NCBI GenBank assembly: GCA_036506495.1
Contig: DASXRQ010000149.1
Location: forward strand, 1 to 8,024
Direction: 5' to 3'
Origin: DASXRC01 sp036506495
Lineage (GTDB): Bacteria; Actinomycetota; Actinomycetes; Mycobacteriales; Micromonosporaceae
Length of the DNA stretch: 8,024 bases
The translations under genes and the position numbers were made by a program. Below, piece after piece: positions 1-7,926 of this stretch. The notes under the pieces are model-generated. The model saw nothing but the letters and a program-made list of their open reading frames with translations, did not search any database and had not been told where the DNA came from. The first letter of the stretch is position 1; the number at the start of each line of letters is the position of its first letter.

Positions 1-778
1 CGAGCGGCTCGCCGCGTACGGTCTGGGCTGCACCCGGCTGGGCATCGAGGCGGTGACCGCGCACGGGGAGGAGCTGCACCGGGTCTGGCGGCACGACGGG
101 CTGCTGACCGCGGTCGCGATCGCCGACCGGGTGCGCTGGCAACTGGACGGCTGGCTGTCTGGCACGAACCGGACCGGCGTCGGCCGCGCCCCGACCGGTC
201 GGCCGACGGCGGGCATCATCCGGCTGCGGCTGGTGCCCGACGGGGTGCTCGCTCACGCCGGGTTGCAACCGGGGCTGTGGGGTGACGCCGGCGAGGAGCG
301 GGAGCGAGCCCACCGGGCGCTGAGCCGGGTGCAGGGCATCCTCGGCCCCGAGGCGGTGCTCACCGCGGTGCTGGGCGGCGGCCGTTCGCCCGCGGATCAG
401 GTGCGGCTCGTGCCGTGGGGCGACGAGCGCACCCCGGACCGCCCCGCAGAGCCGCCGTGGCCGGGCCGGCTGCCCCCGCCCGCCCCCGCCTCGGTGCTAC
501 CCGCGCCGCTGCCCGCCCGGGTGTACGACGAGACCGGGCAGGGAGTCGCGGTCAGCGCCCGGCTGGAGGTCAGCGCGGCACCCGCCCGGATCGGCATCGG
601 CACCGCCGCCCCGGTCGAGATCATCGGATGGGCCGGGCCGTGGCCCGTCGACGAGCGGTGGTGGGCACCCGCGGAGGTGCGGCGGCGGGCCCGGTTTCAG
701 GTCACCCTCGCGGACGGCCGGGCCCTGCTGCTGGCCCTGGCCGGCGGCGACTGGACGGTGGAGGCGGTCTATGACTGA
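1..778 (+). CDS. imuB: ImuB-type Y-family DNA polymerase homologue, C-terminal part (5' end outside window)
   Basis: The reading frame is open from base 2 to the TGA at 776-778 (258 codons), so the gene starts upstream and the catalytic palm and fingers are not visible. What remains looks like the little-finger region and C-terminal tail of actinobacterial ImuB: a segment reading RVWRHDGLLTAVAIADRVRW, then a clamp-binding-like motif QPGLWG (266-283), then RVQGILGPEAVLTAVLGGG and LVPWGDE, a Pro-rich linker, and a final block with GWAGPWPVDERWW and ARFQVTLADGRALLLAL. In known systems ImuB is a catalytically weak Y-family protein. It binds the beta clamp and recruits DnaE2 and ImuA' for SOS mutagenesis. 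The next same-strand gene is dnaE2, 160 bases on, which supports the call. ImuA' would be expected just upstream of the window. Whether the polymerase active site is degenerate cannot be judged here. Confidence 0.9.
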   Translation, partial: ERLAAYGLGCTRLGIEAVTAHGEELHRVWRHDGLLTAVAIADRVRWQLDGWLSGTNRTGVGRAPTGRPTAGIIRLRLVPDGVLAHAGLQPGLWGDAGEERERAHRALSRVQGILGPEAVLTAVLGGGRSPADQVRLVPWGDERTPDRPAEPPWPGRLPPPAPASVLPAPLPARVYDETGQGVAVSARLEVSAAPARIGIGTAAPVEIIGWAGPWPVDERWWAPAEVRRRARFQVTLADGRALLLALAGGDWTVEAVYD

Positions 779-786
779 TCGTGGAG

Positions 787-930
787 TTAGACATGGATAA
801 CGGTCAGTCCGACGATGCCGTCCGGGAACCCTTGATCCTGCGTGACGACCGCCATGCCATGGGCGATCGCAGTTGCCGCGATCCACGAGTCGTTGACTTC
901 CATCCGGCTTTGACCGTGACCTCGAGGGTC
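787..930 (-). pseudogene. 3' remnant of a PIN-domain toxin gene (VapC type)
   Basis: Read on the minus strand, this stretch encodes the C-terminal third of a PIN-domain ribonuclease toxin. It contains NDSWIAATAIAHG (about 889-853), the third conserved acidic block of PIN domains, then VVTQD with the fourth acidic residue (849-835), and a terminal GLTVIHV followed by TAA (789-787). Family resemblance seems to begin a little upstream, at GHGQSRMEV. The frame closes at 946-948 and has no earlier start. The first ATG (903) would give only 38 residues, without the N-terminal catalytic Asp and without an antitoxin partner. VapC toxins are usually about 125-145 residues, so this is a truncated relic. 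Its 3' end faces imuB and stops 9 bases from the imuB stop; its broken end abuts the dnaE2 start. A 38-residue expressed peptide is possible but there is no ribosome site to support it. Confidence 0.72.
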
Positions 931-938
931 TGACGCGA

Positions 939-4370
<3,432 letters not shown>

Positions 4371-4479
4371 ACTGGCCCTCGCGCCGCTCGTCGTTGTAGG
4401 TTCTCATGATCGTTGTCATATTCTCCGGGCCAACGTCATAGCAGCGGCATAGGACCTGACTTCGGCCACATTTGGCCTT
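4371..4479. other. AT-rich intergenic patch after dnaE2
   Basis: The 90 bases 4391-4480 are about 51 percent GC by hand count, far below the genes on either side. No convincing coding frame crosses it. It contains a short hairpin, GGCCA-CATT-TGGCC at 4464-4477, which may end the dnaE2 transcript, though it lacks a T-run and lies about 95 bases after the dnaE2 stop. The minus-strand open frame here (about 4300-4593) has no recognisable family. The composition fits a non-coding or recently inserted piece of DNA. I see no terminal repeats or integrase remnant. Confidence 0.4.
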
Positions 4480-4485
4480 AAGGAG
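4480..4485 (+). promoter_or_regulatory. Shine-Dalgarno-like AAGGAG
   Basis: AAGGAG sits exactly 7 bases before the GTG at 4493, one of only two well-placed purine-rich ribosome sites seen in the window. It follows directly on the hairpin at 4464-4477. Its presence is the main reason for listing the very short ORF that follows. Confidence 0.35.
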
Positions 4486-4492
4486 TCTGCGG

Positions 4493-4579
4493 GTGCTGGG
4501 AGCCGGGCCGCTGCCGATCACCGCGACACGAACGGAGTGCCTGCTGGGCGAGCCTGCTTGCGCGGCCGGCGGCAAATGA
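4493..4579 (+). CDS. Possible 28-residue small ORF (unrecognised)
   Basis: A GTG at 4493, seven bases after AAGGAG, opens 28 codons ending in TGA at 4577-4579. The predicted peptide starts MLGAGPLPITATRTE, contains two cysteines (in ECLLG and PACAA) and ends in GGK. I do not recognise it. It could be a regulatory leader peptide, a small secreted or modified peptide, or chance. No modification enzyme, transporter or downstream structural gene in the same transcription unit supports a peptide natural product. A GC-rich hairpin at 4611-4630 lies about 30 bases after its stop. Confidence rests only on the ribosome site and its spacing. Confidence 0.22.
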   Translation: MLGAGPLPITATRTECLLGEPACAAGGK

Positions 4580-4610
4580 GGGCGACGGGCCACGGCTTAC
4601 CCCACCCATT

Positions 4611-4630
4611 GCCAGGGTGGCGCCCCTGGC
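4611..4630. terminator. Hairpin, 7-bp stem and 6-base loop
   Basis: GCCAGGG (4611-4617) pairs perfectly with CCCTGGC (4624-4630) across the loop TGGCGC. There is no T-run. It could terminate the short ORF ending at 4579. It also overlaps the GTG at 4617 that would be the longer start of the next ORF, which argues against that start. Confidence 0.3.
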
Positions 4631-4643
4631 CGACGATCGGTCC

Positions 4644-4979
4644 ATGCTCGCGAGGTTCGCGTCGTTGCTAATCACCCTTGGCTGCCTGACGACCGCCTCG
4701 GGCCTCGTCTTGATTCCTCTCCTGGGTCTTGGTCTCATCGTGGCTTTGCTAGGCGCCTCGATGTGCAGGTTGGTGAAGCCCTCGGACTCGAGTCGAGATA
4801 GGCACGCCTCGGCAGCACGGAGCGAGAAGAACGCGCCAAAGTTGGCCAAGGTTCTCGCCGCGCTCGCCTGTCTCCTCGACCGCATAAGCCAACTCAGGGC
4901 TGCGGTATCCCTTCGGAAGGATCATCACCAAGGCCGCCAGGTGCGGCCACCACAGGCAAGGGCGTGCCGGGCACACTGA
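4644..4979 (+). CDS. Possible small two-helix membrane protein
   Basis: From the ATG at 4644 to the TGA at 4977-4979 is 111 codons (120 from the GTG at 4617). Residues 1 to about 40 form a hydrophobic hairpin: a first helix around FASLLITLGCLTTASG, a turn, then VLIPLLGLGLIVALLGASMC. This resembles the two-helix core of PGPGW-type membrane proteins, although the PGPGW signature itself reads LLGLGL here. The remainder is basic and hydrophilic, with a possible amphipathic stretch KLAKVLAALACLLDRI. Against it being a gene: no Shine-Dalgarno, about 74 percent G or C at third positions by hand count (much lower than dnaE2), and a competing open frame on the other strand. It could be a decayed gene, a real low-expression membrane protein, or antisense chance. 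Confidence 0.25.
   Translation: MLARFASLLITLGCLTTASGLVLIPLLGLGLIVALLGASMCRLVKPSDSSRDRHASAARSEKNAPKLAKVLAALACLLDRISQLRAAVSLRKDHHQGRQVRPPQARACRAH
4740..4885 (-). pseudogene. Possible remnant on the opposite strand (RraB-like N-terminal segment)
   Basis: On the minus strand an ATG at 4885 opens a frame containing LANFGAFFSLRAAEACLSRL and then ESEGFTNLHIEAP. The pattern of a strand, an alternating helix and EGF followed by another strand recalls the start of RNase E inhibitor RraB or similar ferredoxin-like small domains. After about 4740 the frame becomes a low-complexity Arg-rich string with no domain character, so if it was ever a gene it is broken. Third-position GC here is slightly better than for the plus-strand frame. 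It conflicts with the possible membrane protein at 4644-4979. At most one reading is likely to be real. Confidence 0.15.
4972..4977 (+). promoter_or_regulatory. -10-like element CACACT, leaderless start of VOC gene
   Basis: CACACT lies 7 bases before the ATG at 4985 and keeps the A2 and T6 positions of the actinobacterial TANNNT -10 box. No Shine-Dalgarno is present and no -35 is recognisable. The same layout recurs before three later genes, which raises confidence in what would alone be a weak match. Confidence 0.4.
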
Positions 4980-4984
4980 CGGGT

Positions 4985-5356
4985 ATGGCCGTTTCGCTGC
5001 ATCACGTCGTCGTCGATGCGCACGATCTGCCGGCCTTGGCCCAATTCTGGGCCCAGGTACTGGGCTGGAGGATCCTGTCCGAGCGTGAACGAGAGGTCGT
5101 CATCGGCGCTGATGAGGCTGCATCGGTGGGAATCTGCTTCATGCCGGTAACGGACGTGAAGAGTGTCAAGAACCGCTTGCACCTCGACCTCAACCCCAGT
5201 CCCGACGACCGAGATGCCGAGATCGAGCGCATCCTGGCCCTCGGTGCCCGCCGGGTGAACATCGGGCAGACCGGGGCTGAGTCGTGGACCGTGCTTGCCG
5301 ACCCCGAGGGGAATGAGTTCTGCGTGCTGCGTCCAAAGAACACGCTCATCGACTAG
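4985..5356 (+). CDS. VOC-family (glyoxalase/bleomycin-resistance fold) protein
   Basis: This 123-residue protein has one pass of the vicinal-oxygen-chelate fold. It opens with MAVSLHHVVVDAHDLPALA, followed by FWAQVLGW, the usual first beta-alpha unit. The centre carries KNRLHLDLNP and the end carries WTVLADPEGNEFCVLRP, the classic terminal DPEGN-E motif. Likely metal-site positions are H7 in the first strand, the His of HLDL and the Glu of NEFC. The family includes dioxygenases, isomerases and drug-binding proteins that act in the cytosol; the substrate cannot be inferred. A GTG at 4964 is in frame, but ATG 4985 matches the family start and places the -10-like element correctly for a leaderless mRNA. 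The gene stands alone, and its stop codon lies in the loop of a strong hairpin. Confidence 0.93.
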   Translation: MAVSLHHVVVDAHDLPALAQFWAQVLGWRILSEREREVVIGADEAASVGICFMPVTDVKSVKNRLHLDLNPSPDDRDAEIERILALGARRVNIGQTGAESWTVLADPEGNEFCVLRPKNTLID

Positions 5357-5369
5357 CTCGATGAGCGTG
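5341..5369 (+). terminator. Perfect 12-bp hairpin spanning the VOC stop codon
   Basis: CACGCTCATCGA (5341-5352) is the exact reverse complement of TCGATGAGCGTG (5358-5369), with a 5-base loop CTAGC that contains the TAG stop. No T-run follows, so this is the stem-only kind of terminator proposed for GC-rich actinomycetes, or an mRNA 3' stabiliser. The left arm encodes the last residues of the protein (TLID), so the coding sequence and the structure overlap. Confidence 0.6.
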
Positions 5370-5403
5370 GTGTGGTCAGGCAGGCGAGCAGTCGCACGGT
5401 CCA

Positions 5404-5495
5404 CCGCCGTCGCGGCGGGACGCACGCGGAGCAGATGCGGTCGTATGCTGCCCGCCCTGCGGGCGGGACGCTCGTACGCTCGCGTCGCGCCCTGC
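5404..5495. repeat. GC-rich hairpin cluster between VOC and GNAT genes
   Basis: Three structures lie within 92 bases. CCGCCG/CGGCGG has a 3-base loop at 5404-5418. CCCGCCC/GGGCGGG has a TGC loop at 5451-5467. A longer imperfect stem pairs 5459-5471 with 5482-5495 (12 pairs, one mismatch, one bulged T). The second and third share GGGCGGG, so they cannot form together. The loop of the third holds the palindrome CGTACG. No gene is seen between 5357 and 5607. These may be extra termination or mRNA-stability elements for the VOC transcript. They lie upstream of the predicted GNAT start site and so should not be in the GNAT mRNA. Confidence 0.5.
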
Positions 5496-5595
5496 CGGTG
5501 ATCTCTTAAAGCGCATGCAGTGCGACATGTCTGCGTGAGTTTCAGGCGGCGGCGCGGGCCGTTCTATCCGAACGCCGACCGTCCGCAACTTGCTC

Positions 5596-5601
5596 TACGC
5601 T
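5596..5601 (+). promoter_or_regulatory. -10 element TACGCT, leaderless start of GNAT gene
   Basis: TACGCT fits TANNNT exactly and ends 6 bases before the ATG at 5608, so transcription would begin at or next to the A of the start codon. There is no Shine-Dalgarno and no clear -35. This also argues against the in-frame TTG at 5590, which lies upstream of the element. Confidence 0.6.
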
Positions 5602-5607
5602 GCCGTC

Positions 5608-6207
5608 ATGGCGGATACCGAGACGACCACCGACGCCTACACGATCAAGGGTCTCGGCCCCGACACGTGGGACGCCTTCGCCGACCTCGCCGAGCGGCAC
5701 AACGGCGTGTGGGGCGGGTGCTGGTGCACCTGGTTCCACACGGCATACGCCGAGAAGAGCCATACCGCCGAGGGCAACCGCGCCCTCAAGGAGCGGCTCG
5801 TCCACGAGGGCGAGGCGCACGCCGCGCTCGTGTTCGACGGCGAGGTCGCGGTCGCGTGGTGCGAGTACAGCACTCCCGAGGAGCTGCCAAACATCAACCA
5901 CCGCAAGGAGTACGACGCCGAGCTCGACCGGCCGCCCGACTACCGGATCACCTGCTTCTTCGTCGACAGGCGCTACCGGCGCAAAGGAGTCGCGGCGGTC
6001 GCGCTGCGGGGAGCCCTCGACCTCATCGCACAGTCCGGCGGTGGCGTCGTGGAGGCGTACCCGCAGGACACCGAGGGCAAGAAGATCTCGGCGTCCCTCC
6101 TCTACAACGGCACCCGCACACTCTTCGAGGACGCCGGCTTCCGCTACGACCGGCCGAAGGGCAAGAACCACACGATGATGAGCACAACGGTGGTGCCGGT
6201 CTCCTAG
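5608..6207 (+). CDS. GNAT-family N-acetyltransferase
   Basis: This 199-residue protein has the GCN5-related acetyltransferase fold. The acetyl-CoA pyrophosphate loop is in CFFVDRRYRRKGVAAVALRG (116-135), with RRKGVA at 124-129 as the R/Q-x-x-G-x-G/A motif. A later block, SLLYNGTRTLFEDAGF (163-178), is the conserved C-terminal part, with Tyr 166 as the possible general acid. The N-terminal region is distinctive: WGGCWCTWFH (35-44) has two cysteines in CxC spacing among aromatics and precedes a Glu- and Ala-rich helix. AHAALVFDGEVAVAWCEYS (about 70-88) forms central strands. Acetylated substrate unknown; cytosolic. ATG 5608 is chosen because a perfect -10 box sits just before it. The gene is monocistronic, with a candidate terminator 10 bases after the stop. 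Confidence 0.93.
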   Translation: MADTETTTDAYTIKGLGPDTWDAFADLAERHNGVWGGCWCTWFHTAYAEKSHTAEGNRALKERLVHEGEAHAALVFDGEVAVAWCEYSTPEELPNINHRKEYDAELDRPPDYRITCFFVDRRYRRKGVAAVALRGALDLIAQSGGGVVEAYPQDTEGKKISASLLYNGTRTLFEDAGFRYDRPKGKNHTMMSTTVVPVS

Positions 6208-6216
6208 CCCGTTGCT

Positions 6217-6237
6217 CAGGCCGGGCTGCCGGTCCTG
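6217..6237 (+). terminator. Hairpin after GNAT gene
   Basis: CAGGCCGG (6217-6224) pairs with CCGG-T-CCTG (6229-6237), giving 8 pairs with one bulged T and a 4-base loop GCTG. It starts 10 bases after the GNAT stop. There is no T-run. The position between tail-to-tail genes makes a termination role reasonable. Confidence 0.38.
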
Positions 6238-6490
6238 GTCAGGCTCTTGGCGGTGGTCTCCGGGCGCCCAGGCGTGCGTCACGGCGAAGCCGACCGCAGA
6301 GATCAGGGTGCTCAGACCGATGCCGAGGTGCGAGATGCCCAACGGCCGCAGGACCGGTCGGCCTCGACGATTCGGGGCCATCGCGTCGGCTTCCGGGGGA
6401 TTCCTGAGATCTTGGGCGCCGCCCACGGGGGCAGTACACCGCGAGTGCTGTCGCGAGGATCGGCCGGTCATCGGGGTCGCGGGCCTCGGA
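6238..6490. other. Tail-to-tail intergenic stretch without a confident gene
   Basis: This lies between the GNAT gene (plus) and the DHFR-like gene (minus). A minus-strand frame from ATG 6381 reads MAPNRRGRPVLRPLG and then one hydrophobic stretch, LGIGLSTLISAVGFAVTHA. It has no stop until it has run through the whole GNAT gene, and no ribosome site, so it is not called. A weak inverted repeat CGCGA-N6-TCGCG (6440-6455) could belong to the 3' end of the minus-strand transcript. Nothing else is recognisable. Confidence 0.4.
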
Positions 6491-7099
6491 CTAGCGTCCC
6501 CGATCCACCGGATAACGCAAATGGAGCACCCCGTCGCCGTGGATGACCACCGCGGGATCCTCGAGCATCAGTGGACCGTTAGCGAGCGTCCCGAAGTACG
6601 GCTTCCCCCGGCCGAAGACGACCGGCACGATGTCGATCGCCACGTGGTCGATGAGCCCCAGCGACAGCGCCTGCCCGCCGACCTCACCCGCGCCCACACC
6701 AATCTCCCCCTCGCCAGCCAGCTCCTGTGCTCGCGCGATTCCCTCCTCCACCGAGGTGGCGAAGTGGTACGACGCCTCCGGATGCCAGCCCGTCGGCCGT
6801 GGTCGGTGCGACACGACCACGACGTGGTCGCTCGCCGGCGGGTGGCCCTCCCAGCCGTTGGTCAGGTCGAATTGGTGCCGCCCGATGACCAGGACCTTCT
6901 GGCGCGACCACATGCCACGCACGTAGTCAGCCGAGGCCGCTGAGACCCGGAATGGCGCACCGTGAACATCGGCGTGGTCGTCGTCGACGAGGGGATGGTC
7001 GCCGTTGAAATACCAGTCGTGGAGCGGCCCCACGTCGTCGCGCTCATCGGCGATGTAGCCGTCCAGCGAGGCCACTGCGTGCAGGTACGTCGTGCCCAT
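6491..7099 (-). CDS. Dihydrofolate-reductase-family protein (RibD C-terminal domain)
   Basis: This 202-residue protein has the DHFR/RibD-reductase fold. It opens with TTYLHAVASLDGYIA (3-17), where SLDGYIA is the family's N-terminal signature. VLVIGRHQFDLTNGWEG (69-85) matches the usual GR-T-d--gw block. GEVGGQALSLGLIDHVAIDI (138-157), with VPVVFGRGKPYF after it, is the GG-(x)n-GL-D motif and the P-v-lG-G loop that bind the NADPH cofactor. The family contains many uncharacterised reductases besides RibD and true DHFR; the substrate cannot be assigned, and the context shows no riboflavin genes. ATG 7099 is supported by GGAGG 7 bases ahead. It is transcribed divergently from the YjbR-family gene, with 151 bases between the start codons. 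Confidence 0.93.
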   Translation of the reverse strand: MGTTYLHAVASLDGYIADERDDVGPLHDWYFNGDHPLVDDDHADVHGAPFRVSAASADYVRGMWSRQKVLVIGRHQFDLTNGWEGHPPASDHVVVVSHRPRPTGWHPEASYHFATSVEEGIARAQELAGEGEIGVGAGEVGGQALSLGLIDHVAIDIVPVVFGRGKPYFGTLANGPLMLEDPAVVIHGDGVLHLRYPVDRGR

Positions 7100-7106
7100 G
7101 CCTGCT

Positions 7107-7111
7107 CCTCC
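7107..7111 (-). promoter_or_regulatory. Shine-Dalgarno GGAGG of the DHFR-like gene
   Basis: On the minus strand GGAGG (within GGAGGAG) lies 7 bases before ATG 7099. It fixes the start, and contrasts with the four plus-strand genes around it, which have none. Confidence 0.85.
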
Positions 7112-7190
7112 GTCCGATACGAGTCATCACCAGCCTCCCCCGAACTGCCCGACCGGCAACCGGATCCGGGCGCACGTCACTGAACCTCTC

Positions 7191-7211
7191 GCGGACTGAG
7201 TGCGGACTCAG
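7191..7211. promoter_or_regulatory. Operator-like repeat in the divergent promoter region
   Basis: GCGGACT occurs twice, at 7191-7197 and 7202-7208, exactly 11 bases apart (one helical turn). The same stretch contains the inverted repeat CTGAG-N6-CTCAG (7196-7211). It lies about 28 bases upstream of the -10 box of the next gene, roughly positions -60 to -40 from its predicted start site, where a regulator could bind. A separate 10-base palindrome, CCGGATCCGG, is at 7160-7169. No regulator gene is present in the window, so the assignment is inference. Confidence 0.3.
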
Positions 7212-7238
7212 GGGCACCAAACCCCATGTGGCGCCGCC

Positions 7239-7244
7239 TACCCT
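7239..7244 (+). promoter_or_regulatory. -10 element TACCCT, leaderless start of MmcQ/YjbR gene
   Basis: TACCCT fits TANNNT and ends 6 bases before the GTG at 7251, placing the transcript start at the start codon. The GGGG between them is too close to the codon to act as a ribosome site. Confidence 0.6.
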
Positions 7245-7250
7245 GGGGCT

Positions 7251-7676
7251 GTGTCCGACGACCCTAGCCCGCCCGCCCGGGTCGACGACGTGCACGAGCT
7301 GGCTTTGGCCATGCCGCACGTCACCGTCGAGTACGGGACCGGCGACAATCCGGTCTACCAGGTGGGCGGGAAGTCGTTCATCTTCTTCCGCAATCCGCGG
7401 CCGGACGCGGTCGACCTCGGGACGGGGGAGCGGTACGCGGATGTGATCGTCTTCTGGGTTGAGTCCGAGGCGGACAAGCAGGCGCTGGTCCAGGATATGA
7501 GGTCGCCGTTTTTCACCACCGCGCACTTCGACGGCCACCCGTCGGTGCTACTGCGGGCCAGTCGGATCGGTGAGCTGACCCGCGAGGAGCTGGCCGAGGT
7601 GATCCAGGACGCGTGGCTGTCCCGCGCATCAGCGCGCCGAGCGGCTGCCTGGCTCAGCGCGCACTCCCCGACATGA
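7251..7676 (+). CDS. MmcQ/YjbR-family protein
   Basis: This 141-residue protein resembles the MmcQ/YjbR (DUF419) family of small alpha/beta proteins with a double-wing-type, CyaY-like fold, often annotated as DNA-binding on structural grounds alone. Signatures seen are an N-terminal helix DDVHELALAMPHVTVEYG (12-29), the core GGKSFIFFRNPR (39-50), a strand VIVFWVES, then SPFFTTAHFDGHPSVLLRA (85-103), the phenylalanine, histidine and glycine region typical of the family, and a C-terminal helical part ELTREELAEVIQDAW. Function is unknown. The GTG at 7251 is preferred over in-frame codons as far up as 7200 because of the -10 box at 7239 and the usual family start just before the first helix. The gene appears monocistronic. 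Confidence 0.9.
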   Translation: MSDDPSPPARVDDVHELALAMPHVTVEYGTGDNPVYQVGGKSFIFFRNPRPDAVDLGTGERYADVIVFWVESEADKQALVQDMRSPFFTTAHFDGHPSVLLRASRIGELTREELAEVIQDAWLSRASARRAAAWLSAHSPT

Positions 7677-7913
7677 TCACACTTGGCTACCACGTCCTGC
7701 GGTCACGGGGACGGCGCGCGCGTCGATTGGAAGCGGACTGACCAGATGGGCACCGGAAGGTCGCGCGGAGGCACCGCGGCCGCACGCGATCAGCGGCAGT
7801 TGAGGATGCCGGCGCCATTTCGCCCTTCGGGCGGACTCGGCTTCGCGTTGGCGCGCCCCATCGGTGCTGATCTTGTAGGTAGCGCTTCGCGCTGAACGGT
7901 TCCGTCGCAGGGG
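7677..7913. other. Intergenic stretch with small TTC-loop hairpins
   Basis: No convincing gene is seen here. Two compact hairpins share a TTC loop: CGCCC-TTC-GGGCG (7822-7834) and AGCGC-TTC-GCGCT (7881-7893). The first may belong to the end of the YjbR transcript, although it is about 145 bases past the stop. Open frames on both strands are short and Arg-rich, the usual artefact of high GC. Confidence 0.4.
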
Positions 7914-7919
7914 CAGACT
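7914..7919 (+). promoter_or_regulatory. -10-like element CAGACT before the DinB-fold gene
   Basis: CAGACT ends 7 bases before ATG 7927, the same spacing as CACACT before the VOC gene. A purine run AGGGG at 7909-7913 is 13 bases from the start, too far for a good ribosome site. The match is weaker than the two TANNNT boxes. Confidence 0.4.
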
Positions 7920-7926
7920 GGCGGCT

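Noticed and set aside
4371..4984. Possible tRNA, small RNA gene or mobile-element ends in the longest gene-poor stretch
   Set aside because: No cloverleaf, CCA-type end, terminal inverted repeat, target duplication or transposase fragment could be seen by eye.
5542..6471. 309-codon minus-strand frame with a hydrophobic segment after ATG 6381
   Set aside because: Most of it is antisense to the GNAT gene. The one membrane-like stretch has no ribosome site and no stop before entering GNAT. A frameshifted relic ending near 6204 cannot be excluded but is not supported.
6212..6943. 243-codon plus-strand frame across the DHFR-like gene
   Set aside because: The minus-strand gene has clear family motifs and a GGAGG at its start; the plus frame has neither.
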